Origin: Sutcliffiella horikoshii
Lineage (GTDB): Bacteria > Bacillota > Bacilli > Bacillales > Bacillaceae_I
DNA: 64,000 nucleotides
Assembly (NCBI RefSeq): GCF_008180725.1
Contig: NZ_VTEV01000001.1
Location: forward strand, 124,001 to 188,000
Direction of reading: 5' to 3'
This document shows positions 34,562 through 42,439 of the stretch, one piece after another (position 1 is the first letter of the stretch; each line of letters begins with the position of its first letter). Under the pieces are notes generated by a model, which searched no databases, was not told the origin of the DNA, and saw only the letters and a list, made by a program, of their open reading frames with translations. Position numbers and translations under genes: made by a program.

Positions 34562-35602
34562 CTAAATTTTTTCTGCAATTCCTGCTGTTTCAAATGTCGC
34601 CATCTCTTTTACAATGTTTGTTGCTGCTATTAGGATTGGAAAGGCGAGAGCTGCTCCTGTCCCTTCCCCAAGGCGGAGACCCAGATTTAGGATTGGCGTT
34701 TTTTCTAGCATTTTGATCGCATGCTGATGGCCAGCCTCCATGGATCGATGACCGATGAGAAGGTATCCCCTGACTTCAGGGTATAGCCTCTGGGCAACTA
34801 GGGATGCCACGGTGCTGATGAACCCATCCACAAGTAACGGGATTTTCAGCTCCGCTGCTTTCAATATGGCACCAACCATTCCGGCAATCTCAAGGCCACC
34901 GACCTTCATTAGTACATCGATAGGATCATTCTGGTCAGGGTTTCGTTCCTGAAGGGACTGACGGATAACTTGCTGTTTCCATTTCAATTGGTCAGGATTT
35001 ATCCCCGTTCCAGTCCCAATGACATTTTTTACATCCAACCCACTTAAGGCCGACAGGATAGCACTGCTGCTCGTCGTATTGCCAATTCCCATTTCCCCAA
35101 TGATCAGACATTTCGCTCCTTTCTCAATGACACTTGCTGCCATGTCACTTCCCACTTCAATCGCCTGCCATGCCTCCTCTCTGCTCATGGCGTTCTCCTT
35201 CAGGAAGTTAGCTGTTCCATGACGGATTTTCTTCATATGAAGTCCTATCCGCTCCACATCTGCAGCCACCCCTATGTCGACAATTTCAACTTTTGCACCG
35301 ATCTGCTTTCCCAATACATTTATGGCCGCTCCCCCATCAAGGAAATTGTGAACCATCTGTACAGTCACTTCCTGAGGATATGCAGACACTCCCTCGCACG
35401 CTACTCCATGATCAGCAGCAAAAACAATAATTCCTGGTGGGGTTACCTCAGGAAAATCCTCCCCTGTAATCTGCGCAAGCTGTATCGCGATTTCCTCCAC
35501 ACCCCCTAAACTACCTTGGGGTTTAGTTAAAGAGTTTAAATGCTCCTCCATCTTTTCACCTTGTATCGAGTTAATAGGCGTTATGTTATACTTTTTCTCC
35601 AT
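34562..35602 (-). CDS. cobT: Nicotinate-nucleotide:dimethylbenzimidazole phosphoribosyltransferase CobT
   Basis: CobT activates the lower ligand base to alpha-ribazole phosphate. The protein has 346 residues with LTKPQGSLGGVEEIA, FAADHGVACEGVSAYPQEVT, GEMGIGNTTSSSAI and the C-terminal LGLRLGEGTGAALAFPI; all are CobT signatures. ATG 35602 follows GGAGGTAGGGG and overlaps cobQ by 17 bp. Confidence 0.96.
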   Translation of the reverse strand: MEKKYNITPINSIQGEKMEEHLNSLTKPQGSLGGVEEIAIQLAQITGEDFPEVTPPGIIVFAADHGVACEGVSAYPQEVTVQMVHNFLDGGAAINVLGKQIGAKVEIVDIGVAADVERIGLHMKKIRHGTANFLKENAMSREEAWQAIEVGSDMAASVIEKGAKCLIIGEMGIGNTTSSSAILSALSGLDVKNVIGTGTGINPDQLKWKQQVIRQSLQERNPDQNDPIDVLMKVGGLEIAGMVGAILKAAELKIPLLVDGFISTVASLVAQRLYPEVRGYLLIGHRSMEAGHQHAIKMLEKTPILNLGLRLGEGTGAALAFPILIAATNIVKEMATFETAGIAEKI

Positions 35603-37127
35603 GTGCTTCCCCTACCTCCTTATTGTTTAACCTTTGAAATTCAACCATCTTCTCCTTAATCCTATCCATAGAAAGATGACTGCTCACAACATCTGCCAAT
35701 CTATCAAACGACTCTTCTCTTTTTCTATCAAAAGAGGACCTGTTTATTATGGGAGAGAGGCCTTTCTTAAGTCTTAACGTGTTTACAAGTTCCTCTCTAA
35801 AACTGTCATTATGGAAGATTCCGTGAAAGTATGTACCAATGATATTTCCAATTTGCACTCCATCTGTTCGATCTCGTAACACGACAAACGGCATGACATC
35901 TTTTCGATCAGAAACGGTGGTTACTCCCATATGAATTTCATAACCTTTCATCAAAAATTGTTTGCCGTTAAACGCAAGCATTCCCTCTGAAAGAACTGTC
36001 TTCTTCTCCTTTGCCATATGCGTTTTCATAGGGATGAGATCAAGGCCGGGCCCCACCTTTAAGGAAGATTCCACCTCATATTCATCCACGACTACCTCAC
36101 CGAGCATTTGATATCCACCACAAATCCCAATCAAATTTGTTCCTAGTTCTACCAAAGTCTGTATCCTGTTCGCAAGTCCACTTTCATGCAAAAATCGCAA
36201 ATCACTTAACGTATTTTTGCTGCCAGGGAGGATGACCAAGTCCGGTTTTCCGAGTTCTTCCGCCTTCTGCACATATCTCACATGACAATCCTCCTCGGAA
36301 AAGAGTGGATCCATATCAGTGAAGTTCGAGATATAAGGGAAGCGGATTACTGCAATATCCAATTCTTTCGTACCGTCTTTTTCTTTGGAATAGCTATCAA
36401 GGACGACAGAGTCCTCCGCTTCAATATGTAAGCCAGAAACATAAGGAATCACACCTAATACCGGTAGCCCGGTATATGCTTCAAACCATTTCAGCCCAGG
36501 CTCAAGCAGGGAAACATCTCCCCTGAATTTATTAATGACAACACCAATGACTCTTTTGCGGTCCTCCTCTTCTAAGAGCTGCAAGGTTCCGACAAGGCTT
36601 GCAAATACGCCGCCCTTCTCTATATCTCCCACAAGAATGACAGGTGCATTGGTCAACCTGGCAATCCGCATGTTCACAAGCTCACGATCATTGAGGTTCA
36701 CCTCGGCAGGACTTCCTGCCCCTTCTATCACGATGCATTCAAATTCCTTTTTAAGGCGACGATAGCTCTCTGTTATTATCTGTAGACCTAACTCGTAGAA
36801 ATCTTGACGGTAAACACCAGCTTTCATATTGCGATAAGGACTTCCATGAACGACGATTTGCGAGTGATCGTCTCCGGTAGGCTTAATCAAGATGGGATTC
36901 ATGTCGGTCGTCGCTACCACACCCGCTGCTTCCGCCTGAACGCCTTGAGCCCTGCCAATTTCCTTGCCATCCCTGGTAATATAGGAATTTAGCGCCATGT
37001 TTTGCGATTTAAACGGTGCAGTTTTATACCCCTCTCTTGCAAATATCCTGCACAATGCTGTTACCACAGCGCTTTTTCCTGCATCAGAATGCGTACCTTG
37101 GATCATCAGTGGCGTCCCATTAAACAT
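35586..37127 (-). CDS. cobQ: Cobyric acid synthase CobQ/CbiP
   Basis: CobQ amidates four side chains of adenosylcobyrinate a,c-diamide using glutamine. The 513-residue protein has an N-terminal dethiobiotin-synthetase-like ATPase (QGTHSDAGKSAVVTALCR) and a C-terminal class I glutaminase with nucleophile ICGGYQMLG and catalytic YFHGIF. It overlaps cbiA by 8 bp and cobT by 17 bp, so translation is coupled. Confidence 0.96.
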   Translation of the reverse strand: MFNGTPLMIQGTHSDAGKSAVVTALCRIFAREGYKTAPFKSQNMALNSYITRDGKEIGRAQGVQAEAAGVVATTDMNPILIKPTGDDHSQIVVHGSPYRNMKAGVYRQDFYELGLQIITESYRRLKKEFECIVIEGAGSPAEVNLNDRELVNMRIARLTNAPVILVGDIEKGGVFASLVGTLQLLEEEDRKRVIGVVINKFRGDVSLLEPGLKWFEAYTGLPVLGVIPYVSGLHIEAEDSVVLDSYSKEKDGTKELDIAVIRFPYISNFTDMDPLFSEEDCHVRYVQKAEELGKPDLVILPGSKNTLSDLRFLHESGLANRIQTLVELGTNLIGICGGYQMLGEVVVDEYEVESSLKVGPGLDLIPMKTHMAKEKKTVLSEGMLAFNGKQFLMKGYEIHMGVTTVSDRKDVMPFVVLRDRTDGVQIGNIIGTYFHGIFHNDSFREELVNTLRLKKGLSPIINRSSFDRKREESFDRLADVVSSHLSMDRIKEKMVEFQRLNNKEVGEAHGEKV

Positions 37128-38502
37128 GCAGTTTTACCTCCAGACAATGTTGGATCCAGTTTTCCACAACCATAGGGTTGGAGCCAAAATGAATATGTGT
37201 GTAACCAGCAACAAGATTCTTGGAGATATACCCGTCTGTCCCATTTCCTCTCATTCCTTTTGTTTCAAAGGCGGCCGGCAGCTCTGTTTGGTGATGAAAG
37301 GTGGAATAGTGGAACTCATGGCCTCTTGCCACCTCTCCCTCTTTCAAAAGAAAATTCCCGTTTATCCCTTTGACCTCCCTGTATCCAAGGGCCGCGAGCC
37401 TGGTTTGCATGCGCACATTACCAGGAATGACCCCAACCATGGGATAAGCGTCTCCACCTGTGGTCACAAGTTCCTTGCATAAATACATATAGCCTCCACA
37501 TTCTGCGAAGGTAGGGATTCCCCTTTTCACTACTGCCTGATAGACGCTATCCATGCTTTTTGTATTGGAAGAGAGTTTTGGTGCAAATTCCTCGGGGAAG
37601 CCTCCACCAAGATACAACCCGTCCACATCATAAGGGATCTCCTCATTTTCCAAGGGAGAGAAAAAGATTAATTCCGCCCCACTGTTCTGCAGAAGTTCCA
37701 AATTCTCTTCATAATAAAAATGGAAAGCAGAATCATAGGCGACGGCTATACGAACCTTTTTATTGGGGTATGTGGTAAAAATGGAAGACATACTCTCGGT
37801 TGGAAGCTCGGAAGCTTCATCCGCCAGCTCATATAAACGATCAACATCCACCGTTTTTTCAACACGCTCACCCAATGCATGAAAAAAGCCTGCTAGCTCC
37901 CCTCGTTCAATGGATGGAACAAGTCCTAAATGTCGCTCTGGCATCTCGAATTCGGACTCCCTTGTCAGATAGCCAATAACTGGAATCTTACATTCCATTT
38001 CAACCGCTGCTTTAATTAAATGAAAATGTCCTTCGCTTCCCACTTTATTCGCAATCACACCTACTATATTTACTTGTCCTGATAGTGACTGATACCCCTT
38101 GACCATTGCAGCCGCACTTCTAGCCACACCGGAGCAATCCACCACCAGTACAACAGGACTGCCGGTGAGCATGCTTATTTGTGCACTGCTTCCCTCATCG
38201 GAGAGCGGATCTTTGCCATCATAGAATCCCATCACCCCTTCTATGATGGAAATATCTGCCCCCTCACTTCCCCGGACCAACACTTCTCTCACAAAATCAG
38301 GTGAAAGCATCCAGCTATCCAGATTCCGCGATTTCCTACCCGTTACGGCCGTATGGTATGAGGTGTCGATGTAATCCGGACCACACTTGAATCCTTGAAC
38401 ACTTAAACCCTTATTCCTCAACGCCGCCATTAAACCGATGGTGATGGTTGTTTTCCCTATCCCACTGCTTGTACCTGCTATCAGAATTCTTCTTTTCCCC
38501 AT
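37120..38502 (-). CDS. cbiA: Cobyrinate a,c-diamide synthase CbiA
   Basis: CbiA amidates the a and c side chains of cobyrinate. The protein has 460 residues from ATG 38502, which has AAGGAGG ten bases upstream. N-terminal ATPase AGTSSGIGKTTITIGLM, FKCGPDYIDTSYH and DSWMLSPD; C-terminal glutaminase region with FAECGGYMYL and the final HFGSNP. Upstream in-frame starts are ignored because they overlap cobO. The ring-building genes that supply its substrate are not in this window. Confidence 0.95.
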   Translation of the reverse strand: MGKRRILIAGTSSGIGKTTITIGLMAALRNKGLSVQGFKCGPDYIDTSYHTAVTGRKSRNLDSWMLSPDFVREVLVRGSEGADISIIEGVMGFYDGKDPLSDEGSSAQISMLTGSPVVLVVDCSGVARSAAAMVKGYQSLSGQVNIVGVIANKVGSEGHFHLIKAAVEMECKIPVIGYLTRESEFEMPERHLGLVPSIERGELAGFFHALGERVEKTVDVDRLYELADEASELPTESMSSIFTTYPNKKVRIAVAYDSAFHFYYEENLELLQNSGAELIFFSPLENEEIPYDVDGLYLGGGFPEEFAPKLSSNTKSMDSVYQAVVKRGIPTFAECGGYMYLCKELVTTGGDAYPMVGVIPGNVRMQTRLAALGYREVKGINGNFLLKEGEVARGHEFHYSTFHHQTELPAAFETKGMRGNGTDGYISKNLVAGYTHIHFGSNPMVVENWIQHCLEVKLHV

Positions 38503-38521
38503 TTTTCTGATTACCTCCTTC

Positions 38522-39070
38522 TTAAAATTCCACCCCTTTGACTGCAGGAATTCCCTTGTCGTAATAATGCTTCTCCGCATGGACGACTGAGACAAGATCG
38601 GCAGCCTCCTGTACTTCTTCTGGTGCATCTCTACCTGTTATGACTAGATGAACGTGCTCAGGCTTGTTCATAATAAGTTCCAGAACTTCTTTTAATGGCA
38701 GAACATCATCTACCGGAAACCCTTGAATGCTCAGAGCATTATTTAACTCGTCCAAAACAACTATGTCATAATCACCACTCATGACGGCATTCTTTGCTTT
38801 AGGCCAACCTTTACGAAGTGCTTCTCGATGCTCTTCAGGTGTCTTTGTCCAAGTGAAACCAATTCCGAGCTGCTCCATCTCCACCCCTAGTTTACTCAGA
38901 GAAATCTGTTCACCATATGTGCGCTCAGGTGATTTGATGAACTGATAGACCTTCACCTTCATCCCCCTGCCTACCGCACGTACCGCCAAACCAATTGCCG
39001 AAGTCGTTTTGCCTTTTCCATCTCCGGTGTATACCAGTGTCAAGCCTTTTTGTTTCGTTTTCCCACTCAT
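38522..39070 (-). CDS. cobO: Corrinoid adenosyltransferase CobO (BtuR/CobA type)
   Basis: CobO transfers the adenosyl group from ATP to the reduced corrinoid cobalt. The protein has 182 residues with the P-loop YTGDGKGKTTSAIGLAVRA and VVLDELNNAL. ATG 39070 follows GGGAGG. It is the first gene of the cob operon, just after the riboswitch-controlled terminator. Confidence 0.95.
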   Translation of the reverse strand: MSGKTKQKGLTLVYTGDGKGKTTSAIGLAVRAVGRGMKVKVYQFIKSPERTYGEQISLSKLGVEMEQLGIGFTWTKTPEEHREALRKGWPKAKNAVMSGDYDIVVLDELNNALSIQGFPVDDVLPLKEVLELIMNKPEHVHLVITGRDAPEEVQEAADLVSVVHAEKHYYDKGIPAVKGVEF

Positions 39071-39097
39071 ACAACATGCCTCCCTGTTTTTTTCCAT

Positions 39098-39136
39098 GAA
39101 AAAAACGCCTTTCTGCTATTTGCAAAAAGACGTTTA
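39098..39136 (-). terminator. Terminator of the cobalamin riboswitch expression platform
   Basis: Minus-strand ACGTCTTTTTGC and GCAGAAAGGCGT pair and are followed by TTTTTT, directly before the cobO ribosome binding site. Placed between the aptamer and the first gene, it would switch the operon off when cobalamin is bound. Confidence 0.8.
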
Positions 39137-39263
39137 AAGGTCCACCCAAACCAGATGATTTTTAAAACTCTTCCACAAAAGAATAGCTTTAAAACCTTAA
39201 AATCCGGAAAAAATAAATGAATGTCACTTTAAGCATTCTTTCCTCGCAGAATCCTTAAAAACA

Positions 39264-39424
39264 AATAGGCAGGTCTCCTGACTTGCGTTTCAAGCACATC
39301 ACCGACCCTTCCCATGCTATTGCACAGTGGATAATCTCGGTAATATTCAACGCTTACAGTGGCGGGGTCCGTGCTGGATTTTCACCAGCTTCCCTTTTAA
39401 CCTTTCTTCACAAAGGCACCTAAA
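39264..39424 (-). ncRNA. Cobalamin (B12) riboswitch aptamer
   Basis: On the minus strand the leader of the cob operon contains the B12 element: an initial GGTGCC, AAGGGAAGCTGGTGAAAAT followed by CCAGCACGG, the invariant GCCACTGTAAGCG, and the closing AGTCAGGAGACCTGCCT. These elements are in the standard order and spacing. Binding of adenosylcobalamin is known for this class. The remaining 39425-39642 shows no gene. Confidence 0.95.
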
Positions 39425-39642
39425 TGTTGGTATGTATCAAATAATTATGCAATTTTTAAATTGTTTTTAAAATAAACTAAATTAAGCATATAGTAATAAC
39501 GACTTTTATTGTAGCCTATTTTCTTTAGAATGTCTTTAGTGAATATTGCTGATTTTGAAAAAATTTAATCAACCTTAACCATAATTAGTATTTAACGCTG
39601 AGGTAAACCTAGTAAAACCCTTAGCTGTACAAGAAAAGACAA

Positions 39643-40065
39643 CTAATTGTAAAACTGCATATAACTTTTATTTTGTCTATAAAAATCCAATCTATCTTGC
39701 AATGTCCCTGTATGAAATTCAAACTTATGACCATCTGGATCTCTGAAGTAAATAGATTTTTTATCTTTTTCGTTTCTAGGACGCCCCGGAAGAATGTTTA
39801 CATTTAAAACCCTTAGCTTCTCATACATTTTATTAAAATCTTGTTCATTTATTGAAAAAGCTATATGCGTATACGAATGGAATATTTCATTTCGAGGAAT
39901 ATCTTTTTCTTCGTTAAGGGCAAGCCACATACCATTTAATTCAAAATAAGCAGTACTTTGCCCTTTGACTAGTAGCTTGGCATTAAAAACATCTTGATAA
40001 AACTCAATTGAATTTTCTAAATTAGATACGGAAAATAGGAAATGATTTAATCCTTCAATGTCCAC
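39643..40065 (-). CDS. fosB: Metallothiol transferase FosB (fosfomycin resistance)
   Basis: FosB opens fosfomycin with bacillithiol or cysteine. The protein has 140 residues from GTG 40065 (GAGGTGAAG upstream), a single VOC-fold unit pair. Metal ligands fit His8, His67 (SYTHIAF) and Glu116 (GHKFEFHTG); LLVKGQSTAYFELNGMWLALNEE and NILPGRPRNEKDKKSIYFRDPDG closely match B. subtilis FosB. It opens the accessory region and is a chromosomal single gene. Confidence 0.95.
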   Translation of the reverse strand: MDIEGLNHFLFSVSNLENSIEFYQDVFNAKLLVKGQSTAYFELNGMWLALNEEKDIPRNEIFHSYTHIAFSINEQDFNKMYEKLRVLNVNILPGRPRNEKDKKSIYFRDPDGHKFEFHTGTLQDRLDFYRQNKSYMQFYN

Positions 40066-40074
40066 TACTTCACC

Positions 40075-40374
40075 TCATTCCTGGCAGTTTCTAAATGAAA
40101 AGCCCTCTTCCTTTAATGCAGCCCTTAATTTAGGTATAGAAGCTGGTCCCATTCCGTGTAATTGCAAAATCTCTTTCTCCGTATATTTAGATAGTTGCTC
40201 TAAAGATAAAATGTCATTGTTTTCTAAAGCCCGTCTTGCTGGTGCTCCAAGTAGTGAAAGAAAGCCACTATCTGTTTTACGTCGTTTTTCACAAATCGGA
40301 CAGATTGGACAATCACTACTTTTATAATATTGGTGCCCTTTTTCGCAAGTTCGCAAAGATTTTGAAGATGTCAT
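40075..40374 (-). CDS. Small RNA polymerase alpha-CTD-like protein with Cys motif
   Basis: A 99-residue protein from ATG 40374 (AAGGAG ten bases upstream). The N-terminal half has C-x-KGH...CPICPICEKRR, a possible zinc knuckle; the C-terminal half (GAPARRALENNDILSLEQLSKYTEKEILQLHGMGPASIPKLRAALKEEG) is a helix-hairpin-helix like the C-terminal domain of the RNA polymerase alpha subunit. Such proteins are usually annotated as alpha-CTD-containing and are of unknown function; they may bind DNA. It lies 9 bp after fosB on the same strand. Confidence 0.8.
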   Translation of the reverse strand: MTSSKSLRTCEKGHQYYKSSDCPICPICEKRRKTDSGFLSLLGAPARRALENNDILSLEQLSKYTEKEILQLHGMGPASIPKLRAALKEEGFSFRNCQE

Positions 40375-40544
40375 TAGTGCACGGCTCCTTATCTCAGGAA
40401 TAATTATTACAATCCATATTTTATCAAATGTGTGAATTACACTCCTTAGGGAGCAAGGAGATTTTTTCCAAAGAGAGTAAAAATTCTTGGATAGCAAATA
40501 TTAATATTGATTTCACTTTCAAACAACAAGGAGGTTTCATAAAA

Positions 40545-40826
40545 ATGAAGAAATCAATGCTTTTACTTGCGTCTGTTCTTTTCTCATTAAGTGTACTTAC
40601 TGCATGTAATATGGGGAACAACGAGCCTGATAATGGACCTGAGGATGTAAACTACCGCCCTGTCCGCTATGACCGTGATCTTGATCGTGACATGAACAGG
40701 GGTCTTGATATCGACACAGACCCTAGAGATGTGAGAGAACCTGGTGAGCGTGATACTCCGTTTAACATGGATGAAGAAGAGCCAGATTTGGACGAAGAGC
40801 CGTCCGAAGAGCGACGCGGAAGATAA
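40545..40826 (+). CDS. Acidic lipoprotein of unknown function
   Basis: A 93-residue protein from ATG 40545 (AAGGAGG upstream) with a signal peptide and lipobox VLTACN (Cys20). The mature part is extremely Asp/Arg/Glu-rich (YDRDLDRDMNRGLDIDTDPRDV, EEEPDLDEEPSEERR). It resembles small sporulation lipoproteins but no family is certain. It is one of the few plus-strand genes in this region and has its own terminator. Confidence 0.8.
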   Translation: MKKSMLLLASVLFSLSVLTACNMGNNEPDNGPEDVNYRPVRYDRDLDRDMNRGLDIDTDPRDVREPGERDTPFNMDEEEPDLDEEPSEERRGR

Positions 40827-40833
40827 TTTCATA

Positions 40834-40860
40834 AAAAGCCCCACCAAAAGGGGCTTTTAC
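40834..40860 (+). terminator. Terminator after the acidic lipoprotein
   Basis: AAAAGCCCC and GGGGCTTTT pair around ACCAAAA with a T run. Confidence 0.85.
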
Positions 40861-40917
40861 AAGCAAACCTCCCCATTGAAAATAACCACTATTTTTGCAT
40901 ATTGAGAAATGAAAATT

Positions 40918-40956
40918 GAGCGCTAATTTTTGTTCCATGATTGGGCACGTTAACGG
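40918..40956 (-). repeat. Cassette-associated hairpin repeat, copy 1
   Basis: A diverged copy of the GC-rich hairpin element (minus strand AACGTGCCCAATCATGGAAC, then AGCGCTC and TTTTC). It lies 20 bp after the stop of the cysteine hydrolase gene. Confidence 0.6.
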
Positions 40957-40975
40957 AAGAGCCAATTGATAATTC

Positions 40976-41533
40976 TTATCTGTAATCATTATGCCTAGGT
41001 TGAAATAATTCTTCTTGTGCACTTATAACATCAGAAAAATGGTCGACATTATAATGGCCATCAAGGATTTGGTTATGATGCATGATAATTTGTTCGGCAT
41101 TTAAAATTGAGGAATCATTGGTTGAATGACCGTCCTGAACTAAAGTAACATCAAAATTATTGACTGTAGCAGCTCTTACAGCTGTGTCTATACAATGTTC
41201 TGTTTTACACCCCATAATAACTAGATGTTTGACCTTATTTTCTTTTAAATAATTTAGTAATGGAGTTCCATAAAACGAATTGGTTGCTTTTTTATCAAAT
41301 ATTTTTGACTCCGTAGGTACTTTAATATCTTGATGTATGTGGAATCCTTTACCTTCTCCTCCTGCTACATCTTTATCTCTCATAAAAACCACTAAAGAAT
41401 TGGATTCTATCGCCTTTTTTATAACCAAATTAATATTTTGTACTAGCTTTTCCTTTTCGAAGAGACTTTTTTCATTGTCATTACCATCAATTAATTCTTG
41501 TTGGGCATCTATAACTAACAAAGCTTGTTTCAA
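40976..41533 (-). CDS. Isochorismatase-family cysteine hydrolase
   Basis: A 185-residue protein from TTG 41533 (AAGGAGG upstream). The family triad is visible: Asp in LLVIDAQQELI, a Lys/Arg in the central KIFDKKATNSF, and catalytic Cys in MGCKTEHCIDTAVRAA. Members hydrolyse amides such as nicotinamide or act on isochorismate; the substrate here is unknown. A 22-codon open frame with its own ribosome binding site (41559-41627) lies upstream and looks like a remnant. Confidence 0.88.
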   Translation of the reverse strand: MKQALLVIDAQQELIDGNDNEKSLFEKEKLVQNINLVIKKAIESNSLVVFMRDKDVAGGEGKGFHIHQDIKVPTESKIFDKKATNSFYGTPLLNYLKENKVKHLVIMGCKTEHCIDTAVRAATVNNFDVTLVQDGHSTNDSSILNAEQIIMHHNQILDGHYNVDHFSDVISAQEELFQPRHNDYR

Positions 41534-41699
41534 ATTTATACCTCCTTACGTCTATTATTTAATTCATCTTTCCTATTTGTGAATAATATGAAACTCTTTC
41601 CTCTAACCTTATTTCGTTAAATAACATATATACTCCTTTTTTTACATTACTAAATTCCTTTCCAATATTAATGAAGAATTTGGCCTTAAAAATGAGAAT

Positions 41700-41730
41700 G
41701 AGCGCTGATCCTTGTTTGGATTGCGCTCTA
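41700..41730 (-). repeat. Cassette-associated hairpin repeat, copy 2
   Basis: Minus-strand GAGCGCAATCC, short loop, GGATCAGCGCTC, followed by ATTCTCATTTTT. It lies downstream of the VOC gene fragment. Confidence 0.75.
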
Positions 41731-41799
41731 TTATTGTATATCATTTTTTAGCCGTAAATATAGCACCGTTTAGACTAATAGTCAATGAATTACAATTAG

Positions 41800-41895
41800 T
41801 TATTTCTCCCTAAGTTCGACCAGTCGACCTTCAGGATCTTCAATCCAAATGAATTTTCCAAATTCACTAATCTCTTTTATCATTCCATGGCACAA
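41800..41895 (-). pseudogene. 3' fragment of a glyoxalase/VOC-family gene
   Basis: About 30 codons ending at TAA 41800 read ISEFGKFIWIEDPEGRLVELRE, the typical C-terminal strand pair of VOC-family dioxygenase/glyoxalase proteins with its metal-ligand Glu. No N-terminal part exists upstream; the fragment meets the 3' end of the next Nudix gene within about 20 bp. A gene truncated by deletion. Confidence 0.75.
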
Positions 41896-41911
41896 ACGCA
41901 CAATAAAAATA

Positions 41912-42349
41912 TTAAGACTTTTGAACAATTGACTTTCTAAGTAAGTATGGTACTGAAGCTTTACTTTTTATTAATCCCTTTATATCGGTTATATGTATGT
42001 AATCTTCTGCTTTCTCCGGATCCATCCAAGTAATTTCTTCAATTTCTTCTGGCAATGATATATTAATTTCTCCACCAGTGATTTTCCCTCTAAAAGTAAA
42101 GAAAATAGCATGATGTCCCCTTTCTTCAAAGAATGCTTCACTTACAGAGAATACACCGTATATCTCTACATCTAAACCCGTTTCTTCTTTGACTTCACGG
42201 ATTGCAGCTTCTTCAAGTGTTTCTCCTGGCTCAACTGCCCCTCCAGGAAGTGTATAATAAGAAGAGTTTTCCCCTTTATTTTTTACCATTAATACATTCT
42301 CGCCCTGCTCATCAAAGAGAAGTACGTATGTTACATCTACCCGTTTCAT
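41912..42349 (-). CDS. Nudix hydrolase
   Basis: A 145-residue protein with a complete Nudix box GxVEPGETLEEAAIREVKEETGL near residue 38-60. ATG 42349 follows AAAGGGGGAA. Nudix enzymes hydrolyse nucleoside diphosphates linked to another moiety; the substrate cannot be told. It is one of four Nudix genes in the accessory region. Confidence 0.9.
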   Translation of the reverse strand: MKRVDVTYVLLFDEQGENVLMVKNKGENSSYYTLPGGAVEPGETLEEAAIREVKEETGLDVEIYGVFSVSEAFFEERGHHAIFFTFRGKITGGEINISLPEEIEEITWMDPEKAEDYIHITDIKGLIKSKASVPYLLRKSIVQKS

Positions 42350-42439
42350 AAATTAATTTCCCCCTTTAAGAATAGACTTTTTAATACTCAACACAACTGG
42401 CGCAGGATTACTGAAGATTATTCAATAAATCCCGTTAAC

